Assembly: GCA_026168455.1 (NCBI GenBank) | Contig: CM047426.1 | Span: forward strand, 38,379,175-38,443,174 | Origin: Theocolax elegans | Lineage: Eukaryota > Arthropoda > Insecta > Hymenoptera > Cerocephalidae | Reading direction: 5' to 3' | DNA: 64,000 nucleotides | In this document: in pieces, positions 22,501-32,912 of the stretch | Numbering within the stretch: the first letter of the stretch is position 1 | How the letters are laid out: the number at the start of each line of letters is the position of its first letter | Translations under genes and position numbers: made by a program | Notes under the pieces: model-generated | What the model saw: only the letters and a program-made list of their open reading frames with translations | Database searches by the model: none | Told to the model about the DNA's origin: nothing

Positions 22501-23567
22501 TGGAGGGCAGGTAAGCGTTTTAGGTTAAAAAGAACCATTTTAAGTTATATCCGACGTTTCGTTGGTAAAATTCGGCAACCGCTGCAGGCTTATTAACCTG
22601 AAAGGAGTCTCATCGTAAAGTTTCAAGAAATTTCCAAGAAATTGAAAATTAATATTTTTATTTTTTAAAATAATCAGTTTTATTGTTTTAGGCATACCTA
22701 AGCCTCAAAGGGTTAACTGGAACAAATAAAAATGATCAGATTCACGAGAATCCAATTATAAACGCATAGAAAAGTCTTTTTATTAAATTGGGTTTAATTG
22801 GTTTAAATCTGGAAATGTGTAATCACGTATGAGCTGTAAACGGATTGACCTCAATCGGTTTTAATCGGTCATATTTAACAGAGCGTGTGATATTTTCTGT
22901 TTGTTTACCAATAATGATACTATCTTTATTTAATTATTATATTGTTGCAAGTTTAAGCTTCATTATTTACATACACTCTAGCGTTAAATATTAAATAATT
23001 TTTTAACAATTATATTTGTTATGTAAAAACACGTCTTAAGAATATCTAATTTGAGTATTTATATTTTACTGCTGCAGAAAAAAAAACTTTTTTTTGAATC
23101 ATAAAAATATATTTCTTGGAATATAGATTATATGGTTCAAATTAATATTTTGACGATATAAATAAAAGTTAATTCAAATACTTACATAAATTATTTGTTT
23201 TCATGTACACATAATAAATTTTTTTTGAATCCTTAAAATATTTTTTTAATTTATTTTAATGGTTTTTTATGAAATATGTCAATTTATTCTACCTTTAAAA
23301 ATACCTAATTTACAATAGTATGTATTTATTTCAAATTATTTATTTTGCACAAGGACATATTTTTCTAAACAATAGAATATTTTGTTATACTTATAAAACA
23401 ATTTTTTCATTTAACGAAATGCTTTACGTAATTTAACGTTGTTTTCAACTGTTATGATTCAGCTTATCAAGACGGTGTCAAATTTCATATAAAAAAATTC
23501 TGCAATTGAAAGAACTTAAATCGACAAGTATTTTGAATCGTACCATAAATTTATATTTTAAATAAAC

Positions 23568-23570
<3 letters not shown>
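22501..23570. other. AT-rich non-coding stretch
   Basis: No ORF or recognisable element. CCTCAAAGGGTTAAC near 22705 resembles a single piggyBac-type end but has no clear partner. Confidence 0.3.
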
Positions 23571-23607
<37 letters not shown>

Positions 23608-24640
23608 CTTGAACTTCGTAAAAAGTTTCTGCAATTAAAAGCACTGAAATCAAACTGTAATCGACAAGTATTTTGAACAATGCAAAAATTTCTACCAATC
23701 TGAATACAGATTTTTTTTGTGAAAAGTATCTTACACTATTACTTTTCATTTCTGGCCCTTTCATGTTTTACAGTAATAAATAAAGAATATTCTAATTATA
23801 TTCATTTTTATTCTCTTAAATAATAAAATAATACTTTCACCACCGTTGGTTAAACGCTTCGTATATTTGTTAATTCTGACTTACTAATGTACTTCTGTAC
23901 ATTTATGAAAGTATAGTACCGTGAAGAAACTGCAATGAGTAATAATAAATAAATATAGCAATACTTTCTGGCAATTTTATTATCCTACATCATCAATGAA
24001 ATAATAGACATCATTATTTTCATCTAATAAAGCTTCCAAAGCAGTAAACTCAGTATAATGCCTTACGTTATTTTTTTAAATACAAGTTTTAGTTAGTAGT
24101 TTTGTAAAATAATTATTATTTCACTTAACTACGTATATACAATCTACATGATTTTACCAATTAATTCATGTGCTTATTAATAATAAATTATATGTTTATA
24201 GTCTTGTTTCCATGCGTGGGTCTTCACACTATTTAATAATATGCCATAAGCTTTGCATAATATATTAGGCCTATAAATTTTAAAATAAGATAATAGTTAA
24301 GATGTATGTAATGATTCATAACACCTATTAACCAACGGTGGTGCAAGTATTATTTTATTATTTAAAAGAATAAAAAAGAAATGTCCATTTTATTAGTATT
24401 GCAAAAAGTAATGTTGCACAAATTAATATCATTAGCATATTATTTATTTATTACTGTAAGACATGAGAGGGCCAGAAATGAAAAGTAATAGTGTAAGATA
24501 CTTTTCATAAAAAAAATCTGTATTCAGATTGGTAGAAATTTTTGCATTGTTCAAAATACTTGTCGATTACAGTTTGATTTCAGTGCTTTCAATTGCAGAA
24601 ACTATTTACGAAGTTTAAGTAATATATATAAACATGTTTA
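23571..24640. repeat. Head-to-head inverted pair of a dispersed repeat
   Basis: 23600-23870 is the inverse of about 24330-24625. It contains GAAACTTTTTACGAAGTTC-type, AAATACTTGTCGATTACAG-type and ACCAACGGTGGTG motifs, with about 450 bp between the arms. The outer end is a (TA)n run (23571-23605). The same family recurs in plus orientation at 24640-25300 and 60875-61758. Confidence 0.65.
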
Positions 24641-25320
24641 ATTAAAACTCAAAGAAATAGATAAAATAAGGGAGTTAGAATTAAAATTATTCATTTATCA
24701 GATAACAATGTCAGATGGAATTGCAGAATTTGTTTATCAGATAACAATTTTCAAAGATTGATTAGAATAACACAATACTTGCGGGTTTCGACACCTTCTT
24801 GGAAGGTGTTTTTGATTTCAGTACATTCAAATGCAGAAAACTATTATGGAATATAAGTTACATATAAAAAAAGGTGTTAACACAATATTTACGGGTTTTG
24901 ACACCTTCTTGAAAGGTGTTTTCGAATTTAATACTTTCAATTGCAGAAAACTATTATGGAATATAAGTTAGATATAGAAAAGGTGTAATTAAAATATAAA
25001 TAAGTAGAGAAAATATGGGAGTTAGAAGCAAAGATTTTATCTTATACTTTAATATTTATCAGACAGATAACAATTTTAAAAGTGTGATTAGAAAAACATC
25101 ATAAAGAGAAATATTTGTCACTTCTATTTTGATTTCAGTGCTTCCAATTGCAGAAATTTTTTTCGAAGTTAAACTAATAAATATATGTATAAAAATGTTT
25201 ATTTAAAATATATTTAAAATATATCTATGGCATGGTTCAAAATACTTGTCGATTCGAGTTTCATTTCAGTCCTTTCAAGTACAGATAAAGAGAAATACTT
25301 GTCGCTTCTACTCTGATTTT
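24641..25320 (+). repeat. Degenerate repeats of the TTTCAGTRCTTTCAATTGCAG family
   Basis: Units carrying GATTTCAGTGCTTYCAATTG, CAGAAA and an ACGAAGTT/GGAATATAAGTT end recur at about 24570, 24820, 24935, 25130 and 25265. Two units are preceded by ACACCTTCTTGRAAGGTGTT. It is not coding. Confidence 0.55.
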
Positions 25321-25323
25321 AGC

Positions 25324-25785
25324 GCTTCCCACACAGCATGAAAGATTGCAGCAAGCTTCCACGGAATATTGTAGGAATCTTAGAAGAAATATTGCGGAAA
25401 TATTTCTAGGAAGCTTCCCACAAGTTCAGGAAGTTATCGGAAAGTTTTCTAAACCTTTTGAAAAGCATTTATGAAAACTTTATGCACGCATCGACCGGAA
25501 GACTTCCGCAAGAATTCTCGTTAAGCGATATTACTCGGGTTATACTTACGAAAAAGCTTCCATGATACATTGCAGAAATCATTCAAGAAATATTGTGGAA
25601 ATATTTCTAGGAAGCTTCCAACAACTTTCCAGTAAGCAAGTGAAAAGATTCTTAAACCTTTCAAGAAGCAGTCATGAAAACTTTATGCAAGCATCTAGCG
25701 GGAAATTTCCGCAAGAATTCTTGATAAGATGTATAAAGCTTTTAATAAATCTTACAGAAGTCTTTCAAGAAGAATTAATTATTTA
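25324..25785. mobile_element. MITE-like repeat with CCCACACAGCAT end
   Basis: It starts CCCACACAGCATGAAAGATT and is rich in AAGCTTCC, ATTGCAG and GGAAATATTTCTAGGAAGCT. The last motif occurs twice about 225 bp apart, so the element is internally duplicated. The inverse end (ATGCTGTGTGGGA) is seen at 53719-53731, and related sequence lies at 50860-51310, 53260-53735 and 54020-54330. Confidence 0.5.
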
Positions 25786-25835
25786 AAATTTGTTACATAA
25801 ATATTTAACACAAATCCAAAGAAAGTTATAACCTA

Positions 25836-25900
25836 CAGCGGGAAACGAACCGCGGACACACGCATGAAAAGTAAACACTCTAACCACACGGAAAAAGATC
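25836..25900 (-). other. tRNA-like fragment
   Basis: On the minus strand GTGTGGTTAGAGTG is box A-like, and CCGCGGTTCGTTTCCCGC is a good T-arm with box B, at about the right distance. No matching acceptor stem is seen, so this is a tRNA-derived remnant or SINE head, not a functional tRNA gene. Confidence 0.4.
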
Positions 25901-26065
25901 TGCAGTATTAAATCATCATCCATTTTTTAAGGGTACGGTATATTCGTATGCCATCACATGAAAAAGTGAGGACTAGGCTTTCAAATTTAACTGCGAAATG
26001 TGGCACGTATTTTACTGGTGATTGGTTAGTACAGTGGCGCTGCTGTCAGCCCGTTTGTACCACCC

Positions 26066-28699
26066 GTGGCACTGCTTTTCCCAGTGCCAATGTATAGAGG
26101 CAATAATTTCAGCACCGGGGCCGTTAAAAATGTGAACGGGCAGTATATTAACAAATTGTTATTGATTATGGATTTCTACGTAATAAATATATTAAAACTG
26201 TGGAAACTTGAAAGTTTGTCCGGTTTATTTAAATGTAAGTTCATTATTATTATTAAATCCATAAGATTCGAGGACAATGACATGGACAACATAATAACAG
26301 AAAACATGTTACTAAAAGAACTAGTTACCGAATTGCAAGATAAGAACAAAGTGCAAAAAGAACTAATTGAATTACAAAGACAAAAATGCTCAGAACCACA
26401 ACCCGTTAAAAAATCTTATGCTGAAATAATAAGTGATCTAAAATCAAAACCGAAAAGAATACCTAAAATCACGGTTAAATGCTCAGATATCGAACAAAAA
26501 AATACCATAGAGCTGCTTACGAACTGCATAGTTTCACAAAAAGAAATACAAACTAAATACATTAGACAAAAAAACAAAACTGAAATTGAAATAAGCTGTA
26601 TGAACGATCAAAGTGTAGAAGCTGCTGAGCTAGCACTAAAAAATAATCTGAAACAGTGTGATATAGTAATAGAAAAACAGTCTAATCCAAAAATAAAAAT
26701 AGTTGGTATTAACAATACAACTCAGATGAAAGAAAGTGAAATCGAAAATGACATTAACATAAGAAATTTTACTACCTTTAACACTAGTGGAAAAATACTA
26801 AATATGTATACCAACAAAAGAAATAAAACAGATACAATATTAATGGAAGTCACACCAGAAATTTATAAGTATGTACGAGAGAATGGAAATAAGGTTTTTG
26901 TGGGTCATCAGTACTGTAGAGCATATGACCTTATTAATATTACACCTTGTTTAAATTGTGCAAGATATGGTCATAGTACAACGAAGTGCAGAAATAATAC
27001 AGTCTGCATTAAGTGCTCTGAAAACCATAATGTAAATGAGTGCAAAAATACTAAAATAGAATGCGCTAACTGTATATATAATAATGAGAAATACAGAACT
27101 AATCTACCAACTGATCACTTGCCAACAGATAGACTTAAATGTAGTATTTTAAAGAAAAAAATAAAGAAGTATATCGAATCTATAGACTACCCAATCGCAC
27201 CTGTATTACCAACCTGGGATGAAACAAGTGCTTTAAGAGACATATGCAAAATACAAACAAATACACTTATATATCAAAGAAAGACAAAACCAACTCTAAC
27301 AGCACGAAGAACAAATAGTCAAATCATCTCAATAAAAACAACGAAAAAAAACAGCTACTTAACAATGGATACGCAATTAAATTTACTTGAAGAAATACAA
27401 AAGAATCTACAAAACTGTGAGTGTGAATATTTTGATCTTGATACCTTTAATAAAGAAAGGAGAAATAATAGTAATTTAATTTTATCAATGAACATTAGAA
27501 GCCTAAAAGCAAATTTTGAAAAACTTCAAATCTTTATTAAGGGTCTTAGGATTAAACCGTATGTTATTGTATGTACAGAGGTATGGGAATTAGAGTATTA
27601 TCAGTTTTATAAAATAAATGATTATAAAATCTATTATAACTATGGAGATGTAAATAAAAATGATGGAGTAGTTGTATACGTAAGAGAGGATGTAATGCAT
27701 ACGTGTGAAACAATAACCATAAATAGACTTAAAATAATAAATACTATTATTACATTAAGTAATAATAAACAGTTACAAATATCTTCGTTATATAGATCGC
27801 ATGATCTTACTTGTGCAGAATTCATACATAATCTAAAAATTTACTTAGACATTAAATGTAAAGTACAAAATCATATGATTATTGGGGATTTTAATATAAA
27901 TATAATGGAATGTAATAACATAAGTTTAAACTTTTTGAATAACATACTTGAAAAAGGTTTTCTACCAAGTTTCACTAATATCACGAGGCCAAAAAACTTA
28001 ATGTCGGAAACAGGAACTTGTATAGATAATATATTTATTAAAACAGACTTCATGACTACTAAAGCTTTAACATTAAAAATACATATAACAGACCACTACC
28101 CGATTTTTGTAGAATTAAAAAATGGGAAAATCACAACAAAAAGTAATGGAAAACAAGGAAGATCGTACTTGTACAACTACGACAAGTTATTGTATGAAGC
28201 GAACAAGGTAGACTGGTGTGAATATTTTGATCTTGATACCTTTAATAAAGAAAGGAGAAATAATAGTAATTTAATTTTATCAATGAACATTAGAAGCCTA
28301 AAAGCAAATTTTGAAAAACTTCAAATCTTTATTAAGGGTCTTAGGATTAAACCGTATGTTATTGTATGTACAGAGGTATGGGAATTAGAGTATTATCAGT
28401 TTTATAAAATAAATGATTATAAAATCTATTATAACTATGGAGATGTAAATAAAAATGATGGAGTAGTTGTATACGTAAGAGAGGATGTAATGCATACGTG
28501 TGAAACAATAACCATAAATAGACTTAAAATAATAAATACTATTATTACATTAAGTAATAATAAACAGTTACAAATATCTTCGTTATATAGATCGCATGAT
28601 CTTACTTGTGCAGAATTCATACATAATCTAAAAATTTACTTAGACATTAAATGTAAAGTACAAAATCATATGATTATTGGGGATTTTAATATAATATAA
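26066..28699 (+). CDS. LINE ORF1 fused in frame to duplicated endonuclease
   Basis: 877 codons without a stop. The probable real start of ORF1 is a downstream Met near 26281 (MDNIITENMLLKELV), followed by a coiled-coil-like region. CLNCARYGHSTTKC (residue about 294, CX2CX4HX4C) and CIKCSENHNVNEC (CX2CX3HX4C) are nucleocapsid-type zinc knuckles that bind the element's RNA. From about residue 451 the frame continues into an apurinic endonuclease: SMNIRS, CTEVW, GDFNIN and ITDHYPI are the catalytic blocks that nick the target. At residue about 717 (28217) the endonuclease begins again, because 27422-28216 is duplicated. The frame ends in the second copy at an indel (AATATAATATAATG against AATATAAATATAATG). 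Fusion of ORF1 and ORF2 is unusual for Jockey-type LINEs, which normally keep them separate. Confidence 0.8.
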   Translation: MALLFPVPMYRGNNFSTGAVKNVNGQYINKLLLIMDFYVINILKLWKLESLSGLFKCKFIIIIKSIRFEDNDMDNIITENMLLKELVTELQDKNKVQKELIELQRQKCSEPQPVKKSYAEIISDLKSKPKRIPKITVKCSDIEQKNTIELLTNCIVSQKEIQTKYIRQKNKTEIEISCMNDQSVEAAELALKNNLKQCDIVIEKQSNPKIKIVGINNTTQMKESEIENDINIRNFTTFNTSGKILNMYTNKRNKTDTILMEVTPEIYKYVRENGNKVFVGHQYCRAYDLINITPCLNCARYGHSTTKCRNNTVCIKCSENHNVNECKNTKIECANCIYNNEKYRTNLPTDHLPTDRLKCSILKKKIKKYIESIDYPIAPVLPTWDETSALRDICKIQTNTLIYQRKTKPTLTARRTNSQIISIKTTKKNSYLTMDTQLNLLEEIQKNLQNCECEYFDLDTFNKERRNNSNLILSMNIRSLKANFEKLQIFIKGLRIKPYVIVCTEVWELEYYQFYKINDYKIYYNYGDVNKNDGVVVYVREDVMHTCETITINRLKIINTIITLSNNKQLQISSLYRSHDLTCAEFIHNLKIYLDIKCKVQNHMIIGDFNINIMECNNISLNFLNNILEKGFLPSFTNITRPKNLMSETGTCIDNIFIKTDFMTTKALTLKIHITDHYPIFVELKNGKITTKSNGKQGRSYLYNYDKLLYEANKVDWCEYFDLDTFNKERRNNSNLILSMNIRSLKANFEKLQIFIKGLRIKPYVIVCTEVWELEYYQFYKINDYKIYYNYGDVNKNDGVVVYVREDVMHTCETITINRLKIINTIITLSNNKQLQISSLYRSHDLTCAEFIHNLKIYLDIKCKVQNHMIIGDFNII

Positions 28700-29011
28700 T
28701 GGAATGTAATAACATAAGTTTAAACTTTTTGAATAACATACTTGAAAAAGGTTTTCTACCAAGTTTCACTAATATCACGAGGCCAAAAAACTTAATGTCG
28801 GAAACAGGAACTTGTATAGATAATATATTTATTAAAACAGACTTCATGACTACTAAAGCTTTAACATTAAAATACATATAACAGACCACTACCCGATTTT
28901 TGTAGAATTAAAAAATGGGAAAATCACAACAAAAAGTAATGGAAAACAAGGAAGATCGTACTTGTACAACTACGACAAGTTATTGTATGAAGCGAACAAG
29001 GTAGACTGGTC
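27422..29011 (+). repeat. In-frame tandem duplication of the LINE endonuclease (795 bp)
   Basis: TGTGAATATTTTGATCTTGA occurs at 27422 and 28217, and the two copies run in parallel to the GGTAGACTGG junctions at 28216 and about 29009. The period of 795 is a multiple of three. The second copy lacks one A near 28696 and one near 28871; otherwise no differences were noticed. Confidence 0.85.
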
Positions 29012-30319
29012 TAAATATTTTAATATGAATGATCCTAATGAAATCATAAAAACCATAATAAAGGATATACAAATATGTACTGATAAAGCTAAGTATATAA
29101 AAAAAAATGTGAAAAAAAATAATATAAATCCTAGAAAAGACTGGATTACTAAAGCCATTATAACTTCTTGTAATAAGAAAGAAAATCTGTATAATAGACT
29201 AAAATTGTATCCTAACAATGAAGAACTCAAAACACAATATAAAACATATGTTAAAACACTTAATAAAATAATTATAGATGCAAAATTAAAATTCAATAAA
29301 AAATTGATTGAAGAAAATAAAAATAATCCTAAAAAACTGTGGTCATGTATAAATAATAAAATTGGTAGAACTAAAAGCAAAAATAATACTTCAATAAAGC
29401 AAATTAAAATGGATGATAAGTTAATAATAAAAAACGAAAAAGAAATTGCAAACAGTTTAAATGATTTTTACTGCAAATTAGGGGAGACACTAAGTAAAAA
29501 AATAAAAACCCCTAATCAAATATTCCTAGAAATGCCTACTAACAACCCAAAAACAATCTTCATTAAACCTACAAACAAATTGGAAATCTTAAAAACTATA
29601 AATGAACTAAAGCTCAAAACGGAGGAGTTGATGGGATTAAAGCAAAAACTCTTAAGACTATTGCAATAAATATTGCAGACATTTTGACCTATGTTTTTAA
29701 CTTAAGTATAGAAAAATCAATATGGCCAGATCAATTAAAAATAGCAGAAGTAATTCCAATTTACAAGGCAGGAAAGAAAGATGAAATGGGTAACTACAGA
29801 CCCATATCCTTGATATCCAACATTGCCAAAATTTTTGAAAAAATAATACATGTGAGGATTACTGATTTTATACACAAAAGCAATATACTGAGTAAAAAAC
29901 AATTTGGATTTATTAAAAATATAGGAACAAAGGATGCATTAAGCATTATAACGAACTCAATATACGAGAAACTTGATCAAAGTAAACCAATTGCCATTAC
30001 CTTCCTAGATCTAGCTAAAACTTTTGATACCGTAGATCATAAAATATTATTAAAGAAACTATATGCATACGGAGTGAGAGGAAAGGCTCATGATTTGATT
30101 AACAGCTACTCAAGCAACAGGAAACAAAAATTGAGAAATGGCACGCAAGAAAGTGACTATCAAATAATTAAAACAGGTGTTCCTCAGGGTACTATCCTTG
30201 GGCCTCTACTTTTTATATTGTATGTAAATGATTTACTAACCAAGATGCCAGATAACTCCATACTATCATATGCTGATGATACAACTATCACTGCACAGGA
30301 GCAACATGGAAAGAGGTAG
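28962..30319 (+). pseudogene. LINE reverse transcriptase, first copy (frameshifted)
   Basis: The frame from 28962 covers the endonuclease-RT linker. It shifts near 29622, where GGVDGIKAKTLKTIA continues in another frame, then runs through the RT: YRPISLISNIAKIFEKII, FLDLAKTFDTVDH (motif A, catalytic Asp), GVPQGTILGPLLFILYVNDL (motif B) and SYADDTTI (motif C, catalytic DD). A one-base deletion near 30294 (ACTGCACAGG against ACTGCAACAGG in the second copy) breaks the frame after motif C, and the thumb continues from 30328. The first copy ends abruptly at 30690. RT makes cDNA by target-primed reverse transcription. FLDLAKxFDTVDH fits the Jockey/CR1 group. Confidence 0.8.
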
Positions 30320-31632
30320 AAGTAAAGATGAATAAATATCTAGAAGAGATCTCCATTTGGCTAAGATTAAACAAACTAACTCTAAACATACAGAAAACTG
30401 TTTATATCACCTTTGGGAATTATTGTGATAGTGTTCCAGACAAGATAGATATCAAGATAAACAATGAGTTAATTAAGCGAGTAACGGAGGTCAAATATCT
30501 AGGTATACATTTTGACATGAACATGAAATGGAATAAACATATTGAATACTTGATAAATAAAACTAAGTATCTAATTTTTGTATTCAGCAAAATAACTAAA
30601 TTCATGGATAGTAACACATTGAAAATTATATACTATGCTCTATTTAACAGTGTGATTAACTATGGAATCATAGCATGGGGTGGAGTATATCGTCAGAAGT
30701 AATTCCATTTACAGGCAGTAAAAATGGTTACAGACCCATATCCTTGAATATCCAACATTGCCAAAATTTTTGAAACAATAATACATGTGCGGATTACTTG
30801 ATTTTATACACAAAAGCAATCTACTGAGGACTAAAAAAACACATTTGGATTTATTAAAAATATAGGAACAAAGGATGCATAAGCATTATAACGAAACTCA
30901 ATATACGAGAAACTTGATCAAAGTAACCAATTGCCCATTACCTTCCTAGATCTAGCTAAACTTTTGATACCGTAGATATAAAATATTATTAAAGAAAACT
31001 ATATGCATACGGAGTGAGAGGAAAGGATCATGATTTGATTAACAGCTACTCACGCAACAGGGAAACAAAAATTGAGAAATGGCACGCAAGAAAGTGACTA
31101 TCAAATAATTAAAACAGGTGTTCCTCAGGGTACTATCCTTGGGCCTCTACTTTTTATATTGTATGTAAATGATTTACTAACCAAGATGCCAGATAACTCC
31201 ATACTATCATATGCTGATGATACAACTATCACTGCAACAGGAGCAACATGGAAAGAGGTAGAAGTAAAGATGAATAAATATCTAGAAGAGATCTCCATTT
31301 GGCTAAGATTAAACAAACTAACTCTAAACATACAGAAAACTGTTTATATCACCTTTGGGAATTATTGTGATAGTGTTCCAGACAAGATAGATATCAAGAT
31401 AAACAATGAGTTAATTAAGCGAGTAACGGAGGTCAAATATCTAGGTATACATTTTGACATGAACATGAAATGGAATAAACATATTGAATACTTGATAAAT
31501 AAAACTAAGTATCTAATTTTTGTATTCAGCAAAATAACTAAATTCATGGATAGTAACACATTGAAAATTATATACTATGCTCTATTTAACAGTGTGATTA
31601 ACTATGGAATCATAGCATGGGGTGGAGTATAT
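30133..31632 (+). repeat. Direct duplication of the LINE RT (941-bp offset)
   Basis: 30133-30690 and 31074-31632 are the same sequence apart from a single A. The stretch between (30696-31073) is a damaged second copy of 29749-30132. The whole block from about 29749 is therefore duplicated. Confidence 0.85.
30696..31073 (+). pseudogene. Error-dense second copy of the RT palm region
   Basis: Aligned by eye to 29749-30132, this stretch has many one-base insertions and deletions, for example GATCTAGCTAAACTTTTG against GATCTAGCTAAAACTTTTG, CTAAAAAAACACATTTGG against GTAAAAAACAATTTGG, and a missing block in GGCAGTAAAAATGG. The flanking duplicated sequence is nearly perfect. The pattern looks like raw long-read sequence patched into an assembly, not biological decay. 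It has no usable frame. Confidence 0.75.
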
Positions 31633-31950
31633 CAAAATAACTTACAACTATTACAATTTATACAAACAAAGATCCTAAAAATTATAAACAAAAATACTTT
31701 TCAAATAATAAGCCCTTTAAACATACAAAATCTTTCGCATATCAATGTCTTCTTTATTACTATAACGATCTTAAAAGACAAATTTTAAATTCAGAAAGTA
31801 AAACAAGACGAAAACTTATAATTAAGCCTAAATTCGTTAAAACAGTGAGCACAAAAAATAGTTATATAAAAGCAATAGACACGTTTAATAACCTGACAAG
31901 AGATTTAAAGGTATTAGATATTAACAAGAAAAGTAACAAAAAAAAATAAA
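31072..31950 (+). pseudogene. LINE RT second copy with thumb and C-terminal region
   Basis: Open from 31072 to 31788, starting within the RT (RNGTQESDYQIIKTGVPQG), through SYADDTTITATGATW and the thumb (LRLNKLTLNIQKT, EVKYLGIHFD). A shift near 31730 moves the frame to CLYYYNDLKRQILN and on to a TAA near 31947. Joined to the linker at 28962-29670 it represents the true 3' end of ORF2. Confidence 0.75.
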
Positions 31951-31967
31951 AGACTGGATAAGAATCA

Positions 31968-32357
31968 ATGAATAATAAAATGAAAGCATCAAATATTGAT
32001 TGTCAGCAGTTCAAGATTTGGCTTTTAAAAATACATGCACAAGAGATCTTGCAACTTACTAGTGATACTATGAAAGTACAAGAATTATTACATGCTGTTA
32101 AACTAGATATAAACAAATATACAAATCTTAGAACTGAAATTAAACAAAGTCTGTCGTCATCTCACAGTATAATTCTAGATATAAGAACTTATATTTGTGC
32201 GAATGGTAAATGCAATCATAATGTAGATCGCAAACATCGTCGAATTTCAAATTATAACTACAATAAAATGAGTGACTTTTTTTCAAAAACAAATATAAAA
32301 CTGAATAATATCACTGAAGAAATACTGTATATATGGATGAAAGAAACAGAAAATTAA
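31968..32357 (+). CDS. Unrecognised 129-aa ORF downstream of LINE ORF2
   Basis: It starts about 20 bp after the end of ORF2 and lies in the part of the LINE that should be 3' UTR. It is rich in Lys, Asn and Ile like the LINE ORFs, mostly helical and hydrophilic, with one short Cys/His cluster (YICANGKCNHNVDRKHRR) that could bind a metal. No family is recognised. It may be a third LINE ORF, a captured fragment, or the N-terminal part of the next ORF (32370), which follows after 12 bp. The Cys/His cluster and shared base composition argue for a real, if unknown, protein. Confidence 0.45.
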   Translation: MNNKMKASNIDCQQFKIWLLKIHAQEILQLTSDTMKVQELLHAVKLDINKYTNLRTEIKQSLSSSHSIILDIRTYICANGKCNHNVDRKHRRISNYNYNKMSDFFSKTNIKLNNITEEILYIWMKETEN

Positions 32358-32369
32358 AAAAATAATATA

Positions 32370-32912
32370 ATGACTAAAAAATTTATAAAAGAATGTGAAA
32401 CAAATATAGAATATAAGAGAGACACTACTATTCAAAGATATAAGCCCATTGAAACCGTTTTTGATATGATAGATAATATGGCTAAAATAAATAGTAACAA
32501 TATAATGAATAATAATGCACCTGCTGCACCTGGAAACAAGATAGAACAAATAAACGCGCACAGAATGACGTATGGAGACATTAATTATCTAGGAGGAAAT
32601 AAAGCACTACTTTATTTTTATAGAGGCATAAGAGGAACTCAGACTTTCACTAATTCTATGTATTCACTAAAAAGCCAACCATCATACAAAGATACAATAA
32701 TAGTAGATGATATAGTATTCACATCATCGTGCAAATGTGATTCTGCACTCCAACACAAAGAAATGTTTCCGCATTATAGAGTCACCTGTGCAGTAGGACT
32801 AACGTGCCCTGCCAGACTCAATAGTTATGAAAAAATAGCATATGCAAGAAGCAGAAACGCGTCAACAGAAACTTTTACGACTGCTAGAGCCATGCTAGTA
32901 AGATATTGGTAA
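32370..32912 (+). CDS. 181-aa ORF, possible FLYWCH-like zinc finger
   Basis: The N-terminal half is low-complexity and Asn-rich. The C-terminal half has GGNKALLYFYRGIRGTQ, SSCKCDSALQHKEM and YRVTCAVGLTCPARLNSYEK. The order GGxxLLY...C...CPARL resembles FLYWCH fingers, which bind DNA and occur beside MULE-type transposases. However, the spacing is longer than usual and the final His pair is not evident, so the call is tentative. It lies between LINE ORF2 and the LINE 3' UTR, next to the ORF at 31968. No frame lesions are visible. Confidence 0.4.
   Translation: MTKKFIKECETNIEYKRDTTIQRYKPIETVFDMIDNMAKINSNNIMNNNAPAAPGNKIEQINAHRMTYGDINYLGGNKALLYFYRGIRGTQTFTNSMYSLKSQPSYKDTIIVDDIVFTSSCKCDSALQHKEMFPHYRVTCAVGLTCPARLNSYEKIAYARSRNASTETFTTARAMLVRYW

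Noticed and set aside
22590..22710. Second piggyBac MITE between TTAACC near 22600 and GGGTTAA near 22705
   Set aside because: The two ends do not form a convincing inverted repeat.
27640..29380. Minus-strand ORFs of 60-136 aa
   Set aside because: Antisense to the LINE; AT-rich coding DNA gives long hydrophobic antisense frames.
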